Shown: positions 49,743 to 57,727 of the stretch, one piece after another
Layout: each line of letters begins with the position of its first letter
How positions within the stretch are numbered: the stretch's first letter is position 1
DNA from: Hymenobacter sedentarius
GTDB taxonomy: Bacteria > Bacteroidota > Bacteroidia > Cytophagales > Hymenobacteraceae
Reading direction: 5' to 3'
Length of the DNA: 64,000 nt
Assembly (NCBI RefSeq): GCF_001507645.1
Contig: NZ_CP013909.1
Coordinates: 2,790,001-2,854,000 of the forward strand
Position numbers and translations under genes: made by a program
Notes under the pieces: model-generated
Seen by the model: the letters and a program-made list of their open reading frames with translations, nothing else
Database searches by the model: none
What the model was told of the DNA's origin: nothing

Positions 49743-49767
49743 AGTGAGTGTAGTAAGCTGAATAGCG

Positions 49768-49871
49768 TCTGTCATCCAGAGCGCAGCGAAGGACCTTATC
49801 ACGGTTGGAGCAGTAATTACTTCAAGTCGTTCTTCGGTGATAAGGTCCTTCGCTGCGCTCTGGATGACAGA
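49768..49871. repeat. Intergenic inverted repeat, 35 bp perfect arms (family A variant)
   Basis: The arms are 49768-49802 and 49837-49871, with core CCAGAGCGCAGCGAAGGACC and a 34 bp loop. It differs from the other family A elements in having CCAGAG and GGACC in place of GCAGAG and GCATC, each change mirrored in the opposite arm. It fills the gap between the SplB-like gene and hutI. Confidence 0.93.
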
Positions 49872-49929
49872 TGGCGTGCAGTGTGGCAGTTGAAGAAGGC
49901 AGGGGCTTGAAGTCTCCTACATTTATCCC

Positions 49930-51189
49930 ATGCTTCCTTACACTCTGGTTATTCAACACGCCGCGCAGGTGCTTACTATGGCCGGCGGCTCCGCCGAACG
50001 CCCATTAGCGGGGCCCAACCTCAGCAGCTGGACCATCATCGAACGCGGCTACGTGGCTTGCGTGGGCGATAAAATCGTGGCCGTGGGCGCCATGAACGAG
50101 CTCAACCTGGCCCACATCGGCCCCGAAACGCGGCTAATCGATGCCACGGGCTGCGTGGTGATGCCCGGGCTGGTAGAGTGCCATACGCACCTCGTATTCG
50201 GTGGCAACCGTGCCGATGAGTTCGAGCGCAAGCTGCGCGGCGAATCCTACCTCGACATTCTGACCAGCGGCGGCGGCATTCTGAGTACCGTGCGAGCCAC
50301 CCGTGCCGCTTCCGAAGCTGAGCTGCTAGCCAACGCGCTGCACCACCTGGAAGGATTTCGTCGCTACGGCATCACCACCCTGGAAGCCAAGAGTGGCTAC
50401 GGCCTCGACCGCGACACGGAGCTGCGCCTGGTGCGCGTGGCCCGCGAAGCCGGGCACCGGCAACCGGTGCGCGTAGTGCCCACTTTTCTAGGCGCGCACG
50501 TGGTGCCGCCCGAGTTCAAGGAAGCCGGGCCGCGGGCGTACGTCGATTTTATGCTGCGCGAAGTGCTGTCGGACCTGAAAGGGGAGGCGGCGTTTGTCGA
50601 TGTTTTCTGCGAGCAGGGGGCTTTCCCGCTGGCCGTGGCGCGCTATTACCTGGAGCAGGCCCACAAAATGGGCTTCGGCCTGAAAATTCACGCCGAGCAA
50701 CTGCACGATTTGGGCGGCTGCGAAATGGCCGCCGAACTAGGCGCCACCAGCGTCGACCATTGCGACTACCTCACGCCTGCAGCGGCGGCCCGCATTGCCC
50801 AGGTGAGCCAAGGCCGCACGGTGGCCGTGCTACTGCCGTTGGTGCCGCTGTTTCTGCGGCAAAGCCAGTATGCGGCTGGCCGGGAGTTCATCGATAATGG
50901 CCTGCCGGTGGCGCTGAGCACGGACTTCAACCCCGGCTCGTGCCCCAGCAAAAACCTGTGGCTGGCCTTGTCGGTGGCCTGCCTGAAAATGGGGCTCAGA
51001 CCCAAGGAAGCCGTGGCCGCTGCCACCCTCAACGCTGCCTGGGCCATCGGCCAGCAGCACGACTGCGGCAGCCTGGAACCCGGCAAGCGCGCCGATGTGC
51101 TGGTGCTGAACGTGGGCAGCGTGGCCGAAATCCCGTACTGGCTGGGCGAAAACCCAGTGCGCGACGTGGTTATTGGCGGCCAGTGGTAG
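49930..51189 (+). CDS. hutI: imidazolonepropionase
   Basis: It hydrolyses imidazolone propionate to N-formimino-glutamate in histidine breakdown. The 419-residue amidohydrolase has the metal motif VMPGLVECHTHLVFGGNRAD near residue 75-95 (His-x-His). Then come TTLEAKSGYGLDRDTELRLV, LKIHAEQLHDLGG with its metal histidine, and DHCDYLTPAAA. STDFNPGSCPSKNLWLAL carries the catalytic aspartate and substrate contacts. Length fits HutI. No other hut gene is next to it, so the pathway is dispersed. A TACATTTA element lies 5 bases upstream of ATG 49930, near-consensus for this phylum. Confidence 0.96.
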   Translation: MLPYTLVIQHAAQVLTMAGGSAERPLAGPNLSSWTIIERGYVACVGDKIVAVGAMNELNLAHIGPETRLIDATGCVVMPGLVECHTHLVFGGNRADEFERKLRGESYLDILTSGGGILSTVRATRAASEAELLANALHHLEGFRRYGITTLEAKSGYGLDRDTELRLVRVAREAGHRQPVRVVPTFLGAHVVPPEFKEAGPRAYVDFMLREVLSDLKGEAAFVDVFCEQGAFPLAVARYYLEQAHKMGFGLKIHAEQLHDLGGCEMAAELGATSVDHCDYLTPAAAARIAQVSQGRTVAVLLPLVPLFLRQSQYAAGREFIDNGLPVALSTDFNPGSCPSKNLWLALSVACLKMGLRPKEAVAAATLNAAWAIGQQHDCGSLEPGKRADVLVLNVGSVAEIPYWLGENPVRDVVIGGQW

Positions 51190-51212
51190 CTGATTGAATT
51201 AATTAATGGAAC

Positions 51213-51346
51213 GTCAGAACGATGTAGAGACGCCATACTTGGCGTCTCGTTGTAGGCGCCTTCAGAACGTTACTTCTCACATGACTACTGAAGCGTTATC
51301 GTTCAACGACGAGACGCCAAGTATGGCGTCTCTACATCGTTCTGAC
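51213..51346. repeat. Intergenic inverted repeat, 38 bp perfect arms (family B)
   Basis: The arm at 51213-51250 is exactly inverted at 51309-51346, with a 58 bp spacer. Each arm holds an internal palindrome, GAGACGCC-ATACTT-GGCGTCTC, close to the one at 22088 (GAGACGCG-ACACTT-CGCGTCTC). It lies between the converging hutI and lipoprotein genes. Confidence 0.93.
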
Positions 51347-51362
51347 TAACTCAGATAGCTGC

Positions 51363-52334
51363 TTAGAGTTGGCGGATGCGCTGCACAATGTCGGCGGCGG
51401 TCAGGGCTTGTAGGGTGGGCGTCACGGTGGAGTTAGGCTGGACGGTAATGCGCTGGGTGCCAAAGTAGAGCTGGCCGTCGCGCTGCTGTAGCACCACGGC
51501 TACCACATCGGCTCCCATGGGTAGGGTGCACTGCCAGCGGGTAGGCGCGGAACTGCCCACGTAGGTACGTGCCAGGGCATTGAAGCCCACCGGTCGGAAA
51601 AACACATTGGTGTAGCTGTTGCCCCCTGCCGGAACGTCTACCCCCACAACGGTGCGGGGACTGGTCTGGTACGCATGCCAGAACTGGTCAAGATTCCAGT
51701 TGGCGATGGAATCGAGTGGGAGCGCAGCTTTGAAGAAGCCTGCTGTGGGAGGCACCCGCGTCCCGTTGAGCTGCCACCCCGAAGTGTCGGCAGCGGTGCC
51801 CGCGCCCACAGGGGAGGCCCGCCGCCAGAGCATCATCTGCGTAGTGTCGAGACCAGCCATGGGTACGGGCGAGGTGAGGGTGAGGCGAGGCGGCACCTGG
51901 GGCATCTGCGGCGAAGAGCCGGCCATGCGCAAGCGGCTGGTGCCTTGCCACACCTGAATGTTGAACTCGCCTCCGGATATGAGCATCTGCCGGGAGGAGG
52001 TCGAGGTGGGCAGATTGGCCAGTATCATGTCGGCCACGGTATAGATTTCGCGCACCTGCAGCTCGGCTTGTCCCGTGGCGACGGTGCCGTTGGGCAGCAG
52101 GAATACCCCCGCGCCGAAGGCCAGCGAGGCCCCGCCGCGGGTACGCAGGCTTTGGGCCTGGCCGAGGTCAAAGGCAAAGGTTTGGACGGCGGGCGAGGCG
52201 GCCCGCAAATCGGCAAATGGGACCGTCGGTGTCGGCTGAATAGCCGGTACCGGCGGGCCACAGATAATCATGTCGTCTTTGCGGCAGCTGGCCAGCAGGG
52301 CTACGCCCAGGCATGCGAATGCAAAATGCTTCAT
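51363..52334 (-). CDS. lipoprotein, last gene of the sigma-factor operon
   Basis: A 323-residue lipoprotein. MKHFAFACLGVALLASC is a signal with lipobox LASC and lipidated Cys17, followed by RKDDMIICGPPV. The body is beta-rich, with repeated GxxxPP and TVxxxxVEV-like strands typical of surface carbohydrate-binding or scaffold proteins. Examples are AGAGVFLLPNGTVATGQAEL-like stretches and ADVVAVVLQQRDGQLYFGTQ. ATG 52334 is chosen because the reading frame upstream overlaps the regulator gene. It is 95 bp downstream of the trans-envelope regulator, same strand, so it is probably part of the same operon. No named domain was recognised. Confidence 0.75.
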   Translation of the reverse strand: MKHFAFACLGVALLASCRKDDMIICGPPVPAIQPTPTVPFADLRAASPAVQTFAFDLGQAQSLRTRGGASLAFGAGVFLLPNGTVATGQAELQVREIYTVADMILANLPTSTSSRQMLISGGEFNIQVWQGTSRLRMAGSSPQMPQVPPRLTLTSPVPMAGLDTTQMMLWRRASPVGAGTAADTSGWQLNGTRVPPTAGFFKAALPLDSIANWNLDQFWHAYQTSPRTVVGVDVPAGGNSYTNVFFRPVGFNALARTYVGSSAPTRWQCTLPMGADVVAVVLQQRDGQLYFGTQRITVQPNSTVTPTLQALTAADIVQRIRQL

Positions 52335-52429
52335 AGCTAGTAGTCGGGATGAAAAAAGTGGATAGAAATACCACCCTGTTGCGCACCTTCGGCCGCTGGC
52401 CAGCCAGCCGAAAACCGTGTGTTTGGGCA

Positions 52430-54202
52430 TTAGGGCAAATCGTAGGATACCCCCAGCAGCGCCGTGCCCCCGAAGAGGTGGCGCGGGTAGAAGGCTGTGG
52501 CCTGCCGGGCCAGGGGTGTGAGCAGGTAGGTGGCCGTAGGCTGGGCCAGCAGCTCCCACCGGCCGGTGAGGCGGTAGCGCACTTCGGCCCCCAGGCTCGC
52601 GCCCAGGCTCACGCGCCGGTAGGGGCTGCCCGTGAGGCCCCAGGTCTGGGTTTGGCAGGCGCAGCTGCTCCCCTCGGTGCTGCTGCCGCCCAGGTAAATG
52701 GCGGCATCGGCTCCGGCCAGCACGCCCACCCGCCAGCGCCCGGCCGGGGCCCAGGTGTAGCCCACCCGCACCGGCACCGTGGCAAAGCGGTACGCATCGC
52801 GCCGATGAAGGCTGGTGGTGTTGCTGGAGTCCGGCCCGGCCGACCCCGCTTTGACGGTGTAGGTGGCGTGTACTTGCTGGAGCGTCAGCCGGGTCGCGTA
52901 TTCGGCATAGCCCAGGCCGGCGCTCAGGCTCCAGTGCTCGGAGAGCGTGCGCCGGACGCTTACCTGGGCGCCCCCGCCCAGCGCGGGCCGTTCCAGTTCG
53001 GCCACCGTGTTGGGCGATGCAACAGGGTAGGAGGCGCCGGGCACGGCGCTGACATATGGCCCGCCCGTGGCGTTGCCCGCAGCTGGCGCGCCCCGCAGGT
53101 AACGGTACGTGAAGGCAGGGCCCGCCGTGGCCTGCACCGACCACCGGGCCAGTACGGGTACGGGGGGTAGCAGTTGCTCTACCGCCACCGGTTGAGGGGC
53201 GGCGGGCTGGGGCCACGCCGCCAGCTGCAGCTCAACCAGCCGGCTCAAGATGTTGATTTCGCCAGCCCCCTTGCTTGTGGTAGATTCCAGCGCATTGCCG
53301 CTGGCAGTAGTTGAGCTGGCAGCCACGCCATTGAGCTGGTTCTGAGCTAGCTCCACTTGAGCTGCTACAACTGCTGAAGAAGCTGAGTTAGAAGTTGGAG
53401 CTGCGGGGCTGGCTCCGGCCTGCAGGTTTTCGGTAAGCTTGCGGCTACGCTTGGAGACAGCGGAAGCAAGTTGAGCTACAATGGTATTTGCTTGAGCTGG
53501 CTTCCGCTCGACACTACGGCTTCTATTAGGGCCACTGTTCCGAGCAAATGGCTGGCGCGGTTTATTAGATTCATTGCCAGACGCTACCAAAAGGCCATTT
53601 ACGCTCGCCAGCTTTGCTGGGCGGGCTGATGCCGCGGCGGACTGGGCAATGCGCCGCGTACGCCCGCGTCGTACTTTGCTAGTATGCCTAGCAGTACTAG
53701 AAACTGCTGCATCTTGAGAAAGGCTCTTTTCGGTAACAACGGCCCAGGAAGCAGGGGCGGGCGCAGCTGCTGGCTGGCTCAAGTCCGCAACTTTAGAGCG
53801 GTTTTGGGGCGTGGTCGTAGTAGCGGTGTTGGGCTGCTTTGCCTTCGAAGAAGCCGTGTTTAGGCCAGCGCCTGTGCCGGTAGTGGGGCTAGTGGCCGGG
53901 GTGCCTTCAACCTCAGCAGGCAGTTGGCTCGAAGCAGAAGTAGCTAGTGAGGCGTCAGCTGCTGAGCCGGATGGGTGGCGGCCCTGCCACCAAAACCAGC
54001 CGGCTCCACTGCCGATGGTGAGCAGCAAGACCAGCAGGGCCACGGGCGCCCGCCGCCGCCGGCGCCGCAGCTGCGGCTGGGCCACCGGCGGGGGCAGCTG
54101 CGCTCGAATGCCGGCCCATAGCTGCGCAGGCGGCTCCTGGCCGTAGTCGGCCAGGCGGTCGCGCAAGGCATCGTATAAGTCGTCGGGTTCGCGGTCGGTC
54201 AT
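52430..54202 (-). CDS. trans-envelope sigma regulator: cytoplasmic N-terminus, one TM helix, long linker, outer-membrane beta-barrel-like C-terminus
   Basis: A 590-residue protein. The first 50 residues (DLYDALRDRLADYGQEPPAQ) look like an anti-sigma or docking helix bundle, followed by RRRRRRAPVALLVLLLTIGS, a single membrane helix near residue 52-72. About 300 residues of Ser/Ala/Thr/Pro/Gln-rich linker follow. The C-terminal 210 residues are amphipathic beta strands ending in a beta-barrel style (LFGGTALLGVSYDLP) with aromatic ends, as in the outer-membrane barrels of the OMP_b-brl family. The gene starts at ATG 54202, overlapping the sigma-factor stop by ATGA. The linker is also rich in AGCTCAA-type DNA words. 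Function as an anti-sigma link from surface to cytoplasm is inference. Confidence 0.78.
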   Translation of the reverse strand: MTDREPDDLYDALRDRLADYGQEPPAQLWAGIRAQLPPPVAQPQLRRRRRRAPVALLVLLLTIGSGAGWFWWQGRHPSGSAADASLATSASSQLPAEVEGTPATSPTTGTGAGLNTASSKAKQPNTATTTTPQNRSKVADLSQPAAAPAPASWAVVTEKSLSQDAAVSSTARHTSKVRRGRTRRIAQSAAASARPAKLASVNGLLVASGNESNKPRQPFARNSGPNRSRSVERKPAQANTIVAQLASAVSKRSRKLTENLQAGASPAAPTSNSASSAVVAAQVELAQNQLNGVAASSTTASGNALESTTSKGAGEINILSRLVELQLAAWPQPAAPQPVAVEQLLPPVPVLARWSVQATAGPAFTYRYLRGAPAAGNATGGPYVSAVPGASYPVASPNTVAELERPALGGGAQVSVRRTLSEHWSLSAGLGYAEYATRLTLQQVHATYTVKAGSAGPDSSNTTSLHRRDAYRFATVPVRVGYTWAPAGRWRVGVLAGADAAIYLGGSSTEGSSCACQTQTWGLTGSPYRRVSLGASLGAEVRYRLTGRWELLAQPTATYLLTPLARQATAFYPRHLFGGTALLGVSYDLP

Positions 54203-54771
54203 GGCAATTGCGGGTGATGATGGGCCGCCAGGCGGGTTTCGAGCAGCCGACGGGCCCGGGCCAGCTGCGATTTGGAAGTGCCTTCGGCGATGCCCAGCAG
54301 CTCGCCGATTTCTTGGTGGGAGTAGCCCTCCACGGCGTAGAGGTTGAGCACGGTGCGGTAGCCGGGCGGCAGGGTAGCCAGCAGGGCCAGCAGGTCGTCG
54401 GCCGCCAGCTGCTCCAGAGCCGATGGCTCGGCCGTAGGCAGGTCGGCCGCCAGCTCGTCGAGCGTATCGCCGGCCGGGCCGGGGTGGCGCAGGCGGTGTT
54501 GCTCCACGGCGTGCAGCGAAGTGGTCACGGCAATGCGCCGGGCCCAAGCCTCAAAGGGACCCTGGCCCCGGTATTGGTCGAGGCGGGTGAATATTTTGAC
54601 GAACGTGTTTTGCAGCGCGTCTTCCGCTTCCGTCCGGGAAGGGCAGTAGCGCAGGCACACGCCCATCAAGCCGTAGGCCAGCTTTTGGTAGAGCCGGTGC
54701 TGCGCCGCCGATTCGCCGCGCCGGCACGCCGCCAGCAGGGCCACATCGACGGGGGCAACGGGAGGCGGCAT
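54199..54771 (-). CDS. ECF-type RNA polymerase sigma factor
   Basis: A 190-residue sigma-70-family (ECF) factor. Region 2 starts LLAACRRGESAAQHRLYQ and continues YGLMGVCLRYCPSRTEAEDALQ. NTFVKIFTRLDQYRGQGPFE includes region 2.4. Region 4 has LPPGYRTVLNLYAVEGYSHQ and the helix-turn-helix EIGELLGIAEGTSKSQLARA. It ends by overlapping the regulator gene by 4 bases, so the two are translationally coupled. It probably directs RNA polymerase to its own regulon when the regulator releases it. The start ATG 54771 is typical (MPPPVAPVDVALLAAC). Confidence 0.94.
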   Translation of the reverse strand: MPPPVAPVDVALLAACRRGESAAQHRLYQKLAYGLMGVCLRYCPSRTEAEDALQNTFVKIFTRLDQYRGQGPFEAWARRIAVTTSLHAVEQHRLRHPGPAGDTLDELAADLPTAEPSALEQLAADDLLALLATLPPGYRTVLNLYAVEGYSHQEIGELLGIAEGTSKSQLARARRLLETRLAAHHHPQLP

Positions 54772-54978
54772 AGGAGAACGTTGGTAGGAAAGGCAGGCTG
54801 TACGGGTCCCGCCTTGTACACCCCTGACCGGCGAGTGGCCGGCACGGTTGCGCGGGCTCTAAGGTATTTTGAAAATAGTTTGAGCGGGGCAGTAGCCGCG
54901 GGCCCGCCGCCAGGCCGTATCCTTGCCGAATAAATGCCCACCGCCCAGCCCGGGCTGCTCAATCCCACTTAAACCACC

Positions 54979-55782
54979 ATGCCCGCCATTCCCTATTTCC
55001 ACGTCGATGCCTTCGCCCAGAAAGCCTTTGCCGGCAACCCCGCCGGCGTGTGCCCCCTGCAAACCTGGCTGCCCACGGAGCTGATGCAGCACATCGCGGC
55101 CGAGAACAACCTGGCCGAAACGGCGTTCATCGTGCCCCGGGTTGGCTCGGCCAGCGAGTACGACATCCGCTGGTTTACGCCGGCCGTTGAAATTGACTTG
55201 TGCGGCCACGCCACCCTGGCCTCGGCCCACGTGCTGTTTGCCCACCTCGGCTTTGCGGGGGCCAAAGTGGTGTTCCACAGCCAAAGTGGTCCGCTGGAAG
55301 TTTCGCGGGAAGCCGATGGGCGCCTCACACTGGACTTCCCTTCGCGCCCGCCCCAGCCGCTGGCCGTGCACCCCACGGGCCTGGTAGATGGCCTGCGGGC
55401 CACGCCCTCGCATGTGCTGGCCTCGCGCGACTTGCTGGCCGTATTCGGCTCCGAAGCCGAAGTGCGCGCCCTGAAACCCGACTATGCCCGCATCGGTGCG
55501 CTCGAATACGTGGGCGTCATCGCCACGGCCCCGGGCAGCAATGGCGTCGATTTCGTATCGCGCTTTTTTGCGCCCCGCGTGGGCGTGCCCGAAGACCCAG
55601 TCACGGGCTCGGCGCACAGCACTCTAATTCCGTATTGGGCTGAAAAACTGGGCAAGACCGAGCTGCGCGCCCGGCAGATTTCGCCTCGTGGTGGCGAGCT
55701 CTGGTGTCGCCTACGCGATGACCGGGTGGACATCAGCGGCTATGCCGTAACCTATTCGACCGGGGAAATCATGGTGGGGTAA
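54979..55782 (+). CDS. PhzF family isomerase
   Basis: A 267-residue member of the PhzF/diaminopimelate-epimerase-fold family. PhzF isomerises an intermediate of phenazine synthesis; most homologues have unknown substrates. Characteristic stretches are FHVDAFAQKAFAGNPAGVCP, the catalytic Glu in AENNLAETAFIVP near residue 40-52, WFTPAVEIDLCGHATLASAH, and GVPEDPVTGSAHSTLIPYW. The two halves repeat, as in the family. No phenazine gene is nearby. ATG 54979 is preceded by TGCCCACC-like leader without a clear box. Confidence 0.93.
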   Translation: MPAIPYFHVDAFAQKAFAGNPAGVCPLQTWLPTELMQHIAAENNLAETAFIVPRVGSASEYDIRWFTPAVEIDLCGHATLASAHVLFAHLGFAGAKVVFHSQSGPLEVSREADGRLTLDFPSRPPQPLAVHPTGLVDGLRATPSHVLASRDLLAVFGSEAEVRALKPDYARIGALEYVGVIATAPGSNGVDFVSRFFAPRVGVPEDPVTGSAHSTLIPYWAEKLGKTELRARQISPRGGELWCRLRDDRVDISGYAVTYSTGEIMVG

Positions 55783-55796
55783 TTTTCTAAATCGCC

Positions 55797-55883
55797 TGTC
55801 ATGCAGAGCGCAGCGAAGCATCTTGTCAGGTCAGCACAAGTCGTTGAGCCGTGAGAAGATGCTTCGCTGCGCTCTGCATGACA
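55797..55883. repeat. Intergenic inverted repeat, 28 bp perfect arms (family A)
   Basis: The arm at 55797-55824 is exactly inverted at 55856-55883 and is the same 28 bases as the arm at 23527-23554. It lies between the converging PhzF and ruvC genes. Confidence 0.95.
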
Positions 55884-55948
55884 AGCCGGATTAAGAGAAA
55901 TACCCCCGCTACCCTGTAATGCCTTCGGGTTAATACCAAATCCTCGCC

Positions 55949-56533
55949 TTAAACCGTTTTCTTGGCAGTTGTCTTCTTCGTGGTCGTGCTAGCGCCCAGC
56001 CGCTCCGGGTTTTCGGCCAGGAATTTTCCCCAGCTTTTTCCCCCACTGGCACCGGCGGCGTTGCCTTTCTGGTAATGGTGGCACAGGGCCACCGACAGCG
56101 CATCGGTAGCGTCCAGAAACTTAGAGGCTTCGGCAATGGGCGGCAACGTAAGCGTCTGGCGGAGCATGTGGGCCACCTGCTCCTTGGTGGCCGAGCCCGA
56201 GCCCGTAACGGACTGCTTCACTTTGGTGGGCGCGTACTCCACGTAGGGAATCTGGCGGCTGAGAGCAGCGGCAATGGCCACGCCCTGAGCCCGGCCCAAC
56301 TTGAGCATGCTCTGCACGTTGACCCCAAAAAACGGGGCCTCGATGGCCAGCTCGTCGGGGAGGTACTCGTCGATGAGCTCCAGCATGCGGTCGAAAATCC
56401 GCTTTAGCTTTACGGCGTGATTCGACCCCAGCGCCTTCATATTGATAACGTCGTAGCACAGCACGTCGACCCGCTGGCCACGCACCTCAATCAGGGCGTA
56501 GCCCATAATCTGGGTGCCGGGGTCGACGCCCAT
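55949..56533 (-). CDS. ruvC: crossover junction endodeoxyribonuclease RuvC
   Basis: It cuts Holliday junctions during recombination, together with RuvAB. The 194-residue protein opens with MGVDPGTQIMGYALIEV, where Asp4 is the first catalytic acid. It has DELAIEAPFFGVNVQSMLKL with the glutamate, and SKFLDATDALSVALCHHYQK with the last acidic pair. A lysine/threonine-rich tail of about 30 residues follows (TTTKKTTAKKTV), longer than in E. coli RuvC (173). ATG 56533 is chosen; a longer frame with no clear start runs upstream. The divergent flippase-like gene begins 124 bp away. Confidence 0.95.
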   Translation of the reverse strand: MGVDPGTQIMGYALIEVRGQRVDVLCYDVINMKALGSNHAVKLKRIFDRMLELIDEYLPDELAIEAPFFGVNVQSMLKLGRAQGVAIAAALSRQIPYVEYAPTKVKQSVTGSGSATKEQVAHMLRQTLTLPPIAEASKFLDATDALSVALCHHYQKGNAAGASGGKSWGKFLAENPERLGASTTTKKTTAKKTV

Positions 56534-56656
56534 GATGATTTTGGGCAGCAGCTCGACAGCAGGAGCGGGGCGGGGGCGAAGGGGGGCAGCCAAAGTAGCG
56601 GTGGTAGGGAGCAAAAAGCGGGAAGCCCGGAATGGACAGCAGCCAGTGGGCTTCCT

Positions 56657-57727
56657 TTGCAAAGCTACGACGCGGGCAAGGCGTGCGGCCCCACGCCGGC
56701 TGCTTTACCCAGCACAAGCGCAAAGCAGCCCGAAAAAGGTCCCGGCAAACGCAAATGGCGCCGCCTCGTGTTTTGGGGCAAAGTGCTGGTCACGCTGCTC
56801 ACGCTGGGCCTGCTGTACAACTCCATCTTTGCCGCTCCCGATACCTCGGCGGCCTGGCGCACGCTGCTGGCCACCACCCTGAGCGGGGCCGGGCGTGTGC
56901 CCGTACTGCTGGCCCTGGCCCTGGTGCCCGTCAATTGGGGTCTGGAGGCCTGGAAGTGGCACCGGCTGGCCCGGCACCTGGAGCCCGTCACGTTCGGCCG
57001 CAGCTTCCGGGCGGTACTGGTGGGCCTCACCCTGGGCTTTGCCACCCCCAACCGCGTGGGCGACTACGCGGGCCGCATTATTGAGCTGAAAAGCCGCCGG
57101 GTGAGTGCGCTCGGGGCCGTGTTTCTGGGGCGCTACTGCCAGCTGGTGGCCACGGTGCTGGCGGGCGTGGCGGGGCTGCTCTACTTTTTGCTCACGTTTT
57201 ACTTGAAGGGCTACCCGGCCGCCGGACTGGGCGTGGTGGCATCGGCGCTGCTGCTGAGCGGGCTGGTGCTGGTGCCGCTGTATCGGTCGCGGCTGTTGCT
57301 GGCGGCGTTGGGGTTGTGGCGGCCGCTGCGGCGGTTTCGGCCGGCTCTGGCCATCATGCCCACCTACCCGGCGCGGGCGCTGCACGCGGTGCTGGCCATT
57401 TCGGGGCTGCGCTACGCCGTGTTCTGCGGGCAGTTTCTGCTACTTCTGATGGCCTACGGCGTGGGCTCGCCGCTGGGGCCGGGGCTGGCGGCGGTGGCCG
57501 GTACTTTTTTGCTCAAGTCCCTGGTGCCATCGCTCAATGCGCTGGCCGATGTGGGCGTGCGGGAGCTGTCGGCTACGCACCTTTTTGGGCTGCTGGGCCA
57601 GCCGGCCTTGCCGGTGCTCAGCGCCAGCCTGAGTTTGTGGGTCATCAACATCGCCCTGCCGAGCGCCGCCGGCTTGCTGCTGGTGCCTGGCCTGCGGGTG
57701 CTGCGCGAAAAGCGTAGTAACCGATGA
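56657..57727 (+). CDS. lysylphosphatidylglycerol synthase TM / flippase-like family (UPF0104) protein
   Basis: An integral membrane protein of about 356 residues. Around eight helices follow, with the family marks PNRVGDYAGRIIELKSRR and PSLNALADVGVRELSATHLF. The latter (SLxAlxdvGvRE) is the signature of the LPG_synthase_TM flippase-like domain. There is no catalytic acyl/lysyl transferase domain, so it may flip or handle a lipid carrier. The start is uncertain: TTG 56657 (MQSYDAGKACG) is used, as longer frames run back over ruvC. The end overlaps the GT2 gene by four bases (ATGA), implying a joint product. Confidence 0.82.
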   Translation: MQSYDAGKACGPTPAALPSTSAKQPEKGPGKRKWRRLVFWGKVLVTLLTLGLLYNSIFAAPDTSAAWRTLLATTLSGAGRVPVLLALALVPVNWGLEAWKWHRLARHLEPVTFGRSFRAVLVGLTLGFATPNRVGDYAGRIIELKSRRVSALGAVFLGRYCQLVATVLAGVAGLLYFLLTFYLKGYPAAGLGVVASALLLSGLVLVPLYRSRLLLAALGLWRPLRRFRPALAIMPTYPARALHAVLAISGLRYAVFCGQFLLLLMAYGVGSPLGPGLAAVAGTFLLKSLVPSLNALADVGVRELSATHLFGLLGQPALPVLSASLSLWVINIALPSAAGLLLVPGLRVLREKRSNR

